Assembly (NCBI GenBank): GCA_031262385.1
Contig: JAISHU010000080.1
Location: 1 to 32,723 of the forward strand
Reading direction: 5' to 3'
Length of the DNA stretch: 32,723 nt
Source: Mediterranea sp. (in: CFB group bacteria)
GTDB lineage: Bacteria > Bacteroidota > Bacteroidia > Bacteroidales > Bacteroidaceae
A program made the position numbers and the translations under genes. Below the pieces are notes generated by a model. That model did no database searches, was not told the DNA's origin, and saw only the letters and a program-made list of their open reading frames with translations. Each line of letters starts with the position of its first letter. The first letter of the stretch is position 1. Below are positions 32,704 through 32,723 of the stretch, in pieces.

Positions 32704-32723
32704 GGCAGAGAATTGTAGTGTAG

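Overview
This window is a stretch of Bacteroidota (order Bacteroidales) chromosome. Three things point there: families largely restricted to that phylum (DUF4270 lipoprotein, GLPGLI protein, DUF5063, short GT5 'glycogen synthase'), start sites without strong Shine-Dalgarno sequences, and repeated matches to the Bacteroides -7 promoter motif TAnnTTTG upstream of genes. The genus is not resolved. The window opens inside recN and closes inside a TonB-type receptor gene, so it may be a contig with both ends in genes.

Layout. (1) 1-9092 is mostly plus strand: recN 3' end, rlmB, a TPR protein with an apparently dead trypsin-like domain, ridA, then folC (minus, convergent with ridA), a PIN-PhoH ATPase, a short GT5-like protein and a DUF4270 lipoprotein. 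(2) 9093-9736 is non-coding and repeat-rich: a 22-bp tandem array, a switchable inverted repeat and several terminator-like hairpins. (3) 9737-12031 is a minus-strand operon: DUF5063, a DEDDy 3'-5' exonuclease and an RlmI-type rRNA methyltransferase. (4) 12219-19144 is a five-gene plus-strand cluster: SWIM zinc finger, HEAT-like, MoxR AAA+, DUF5682 and VWA. It matches the composition of the poorly understood E. coli yehLMPQ genes. (5) 19362-22235 holds a Wzc-type tyrosine autokinase and a Wza-type exporter with no glycosyltransferases beside them. (6) 22395-26425 is a minus operon ftsK-lolA-trxB. (7) 26623-30631 is minus: a small lipoprotein, then the operon tsaC-clc-fmt. (8) 30674-31310 is non-coding, with a second 22-bp-unit array that forms a perfect 23-bp inverted repeat. 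(9) 31311-32723 holds a GLPGLI gene overlapping a receptor gene that is interrupted at the window edge.

The best candidate for an under-described system is the 12219-19144 cluster. Its AAA+ and VWA proteins look like a MoxR-type remodelling pair. Its DUF5682 protein carries two GxxH motifs, a glutamate after the first strand and an RE..M motif, which together resemble the Tiki/TraB/EreA/ChaN enzyme superfamily. A working hypothesis is an AAA+/VWA chaperone that activates or feeds a metal-dependent hydrolase, with SWIM and HEAT proteins as target recognition and scaffold. The two intergenic arrays with the same unit length, each duplicating one hairpin arm, are the second most interesting signal.

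All calls come from reading the sequence and the supplied ORFs. No database search, structure prediction or folding program was run.
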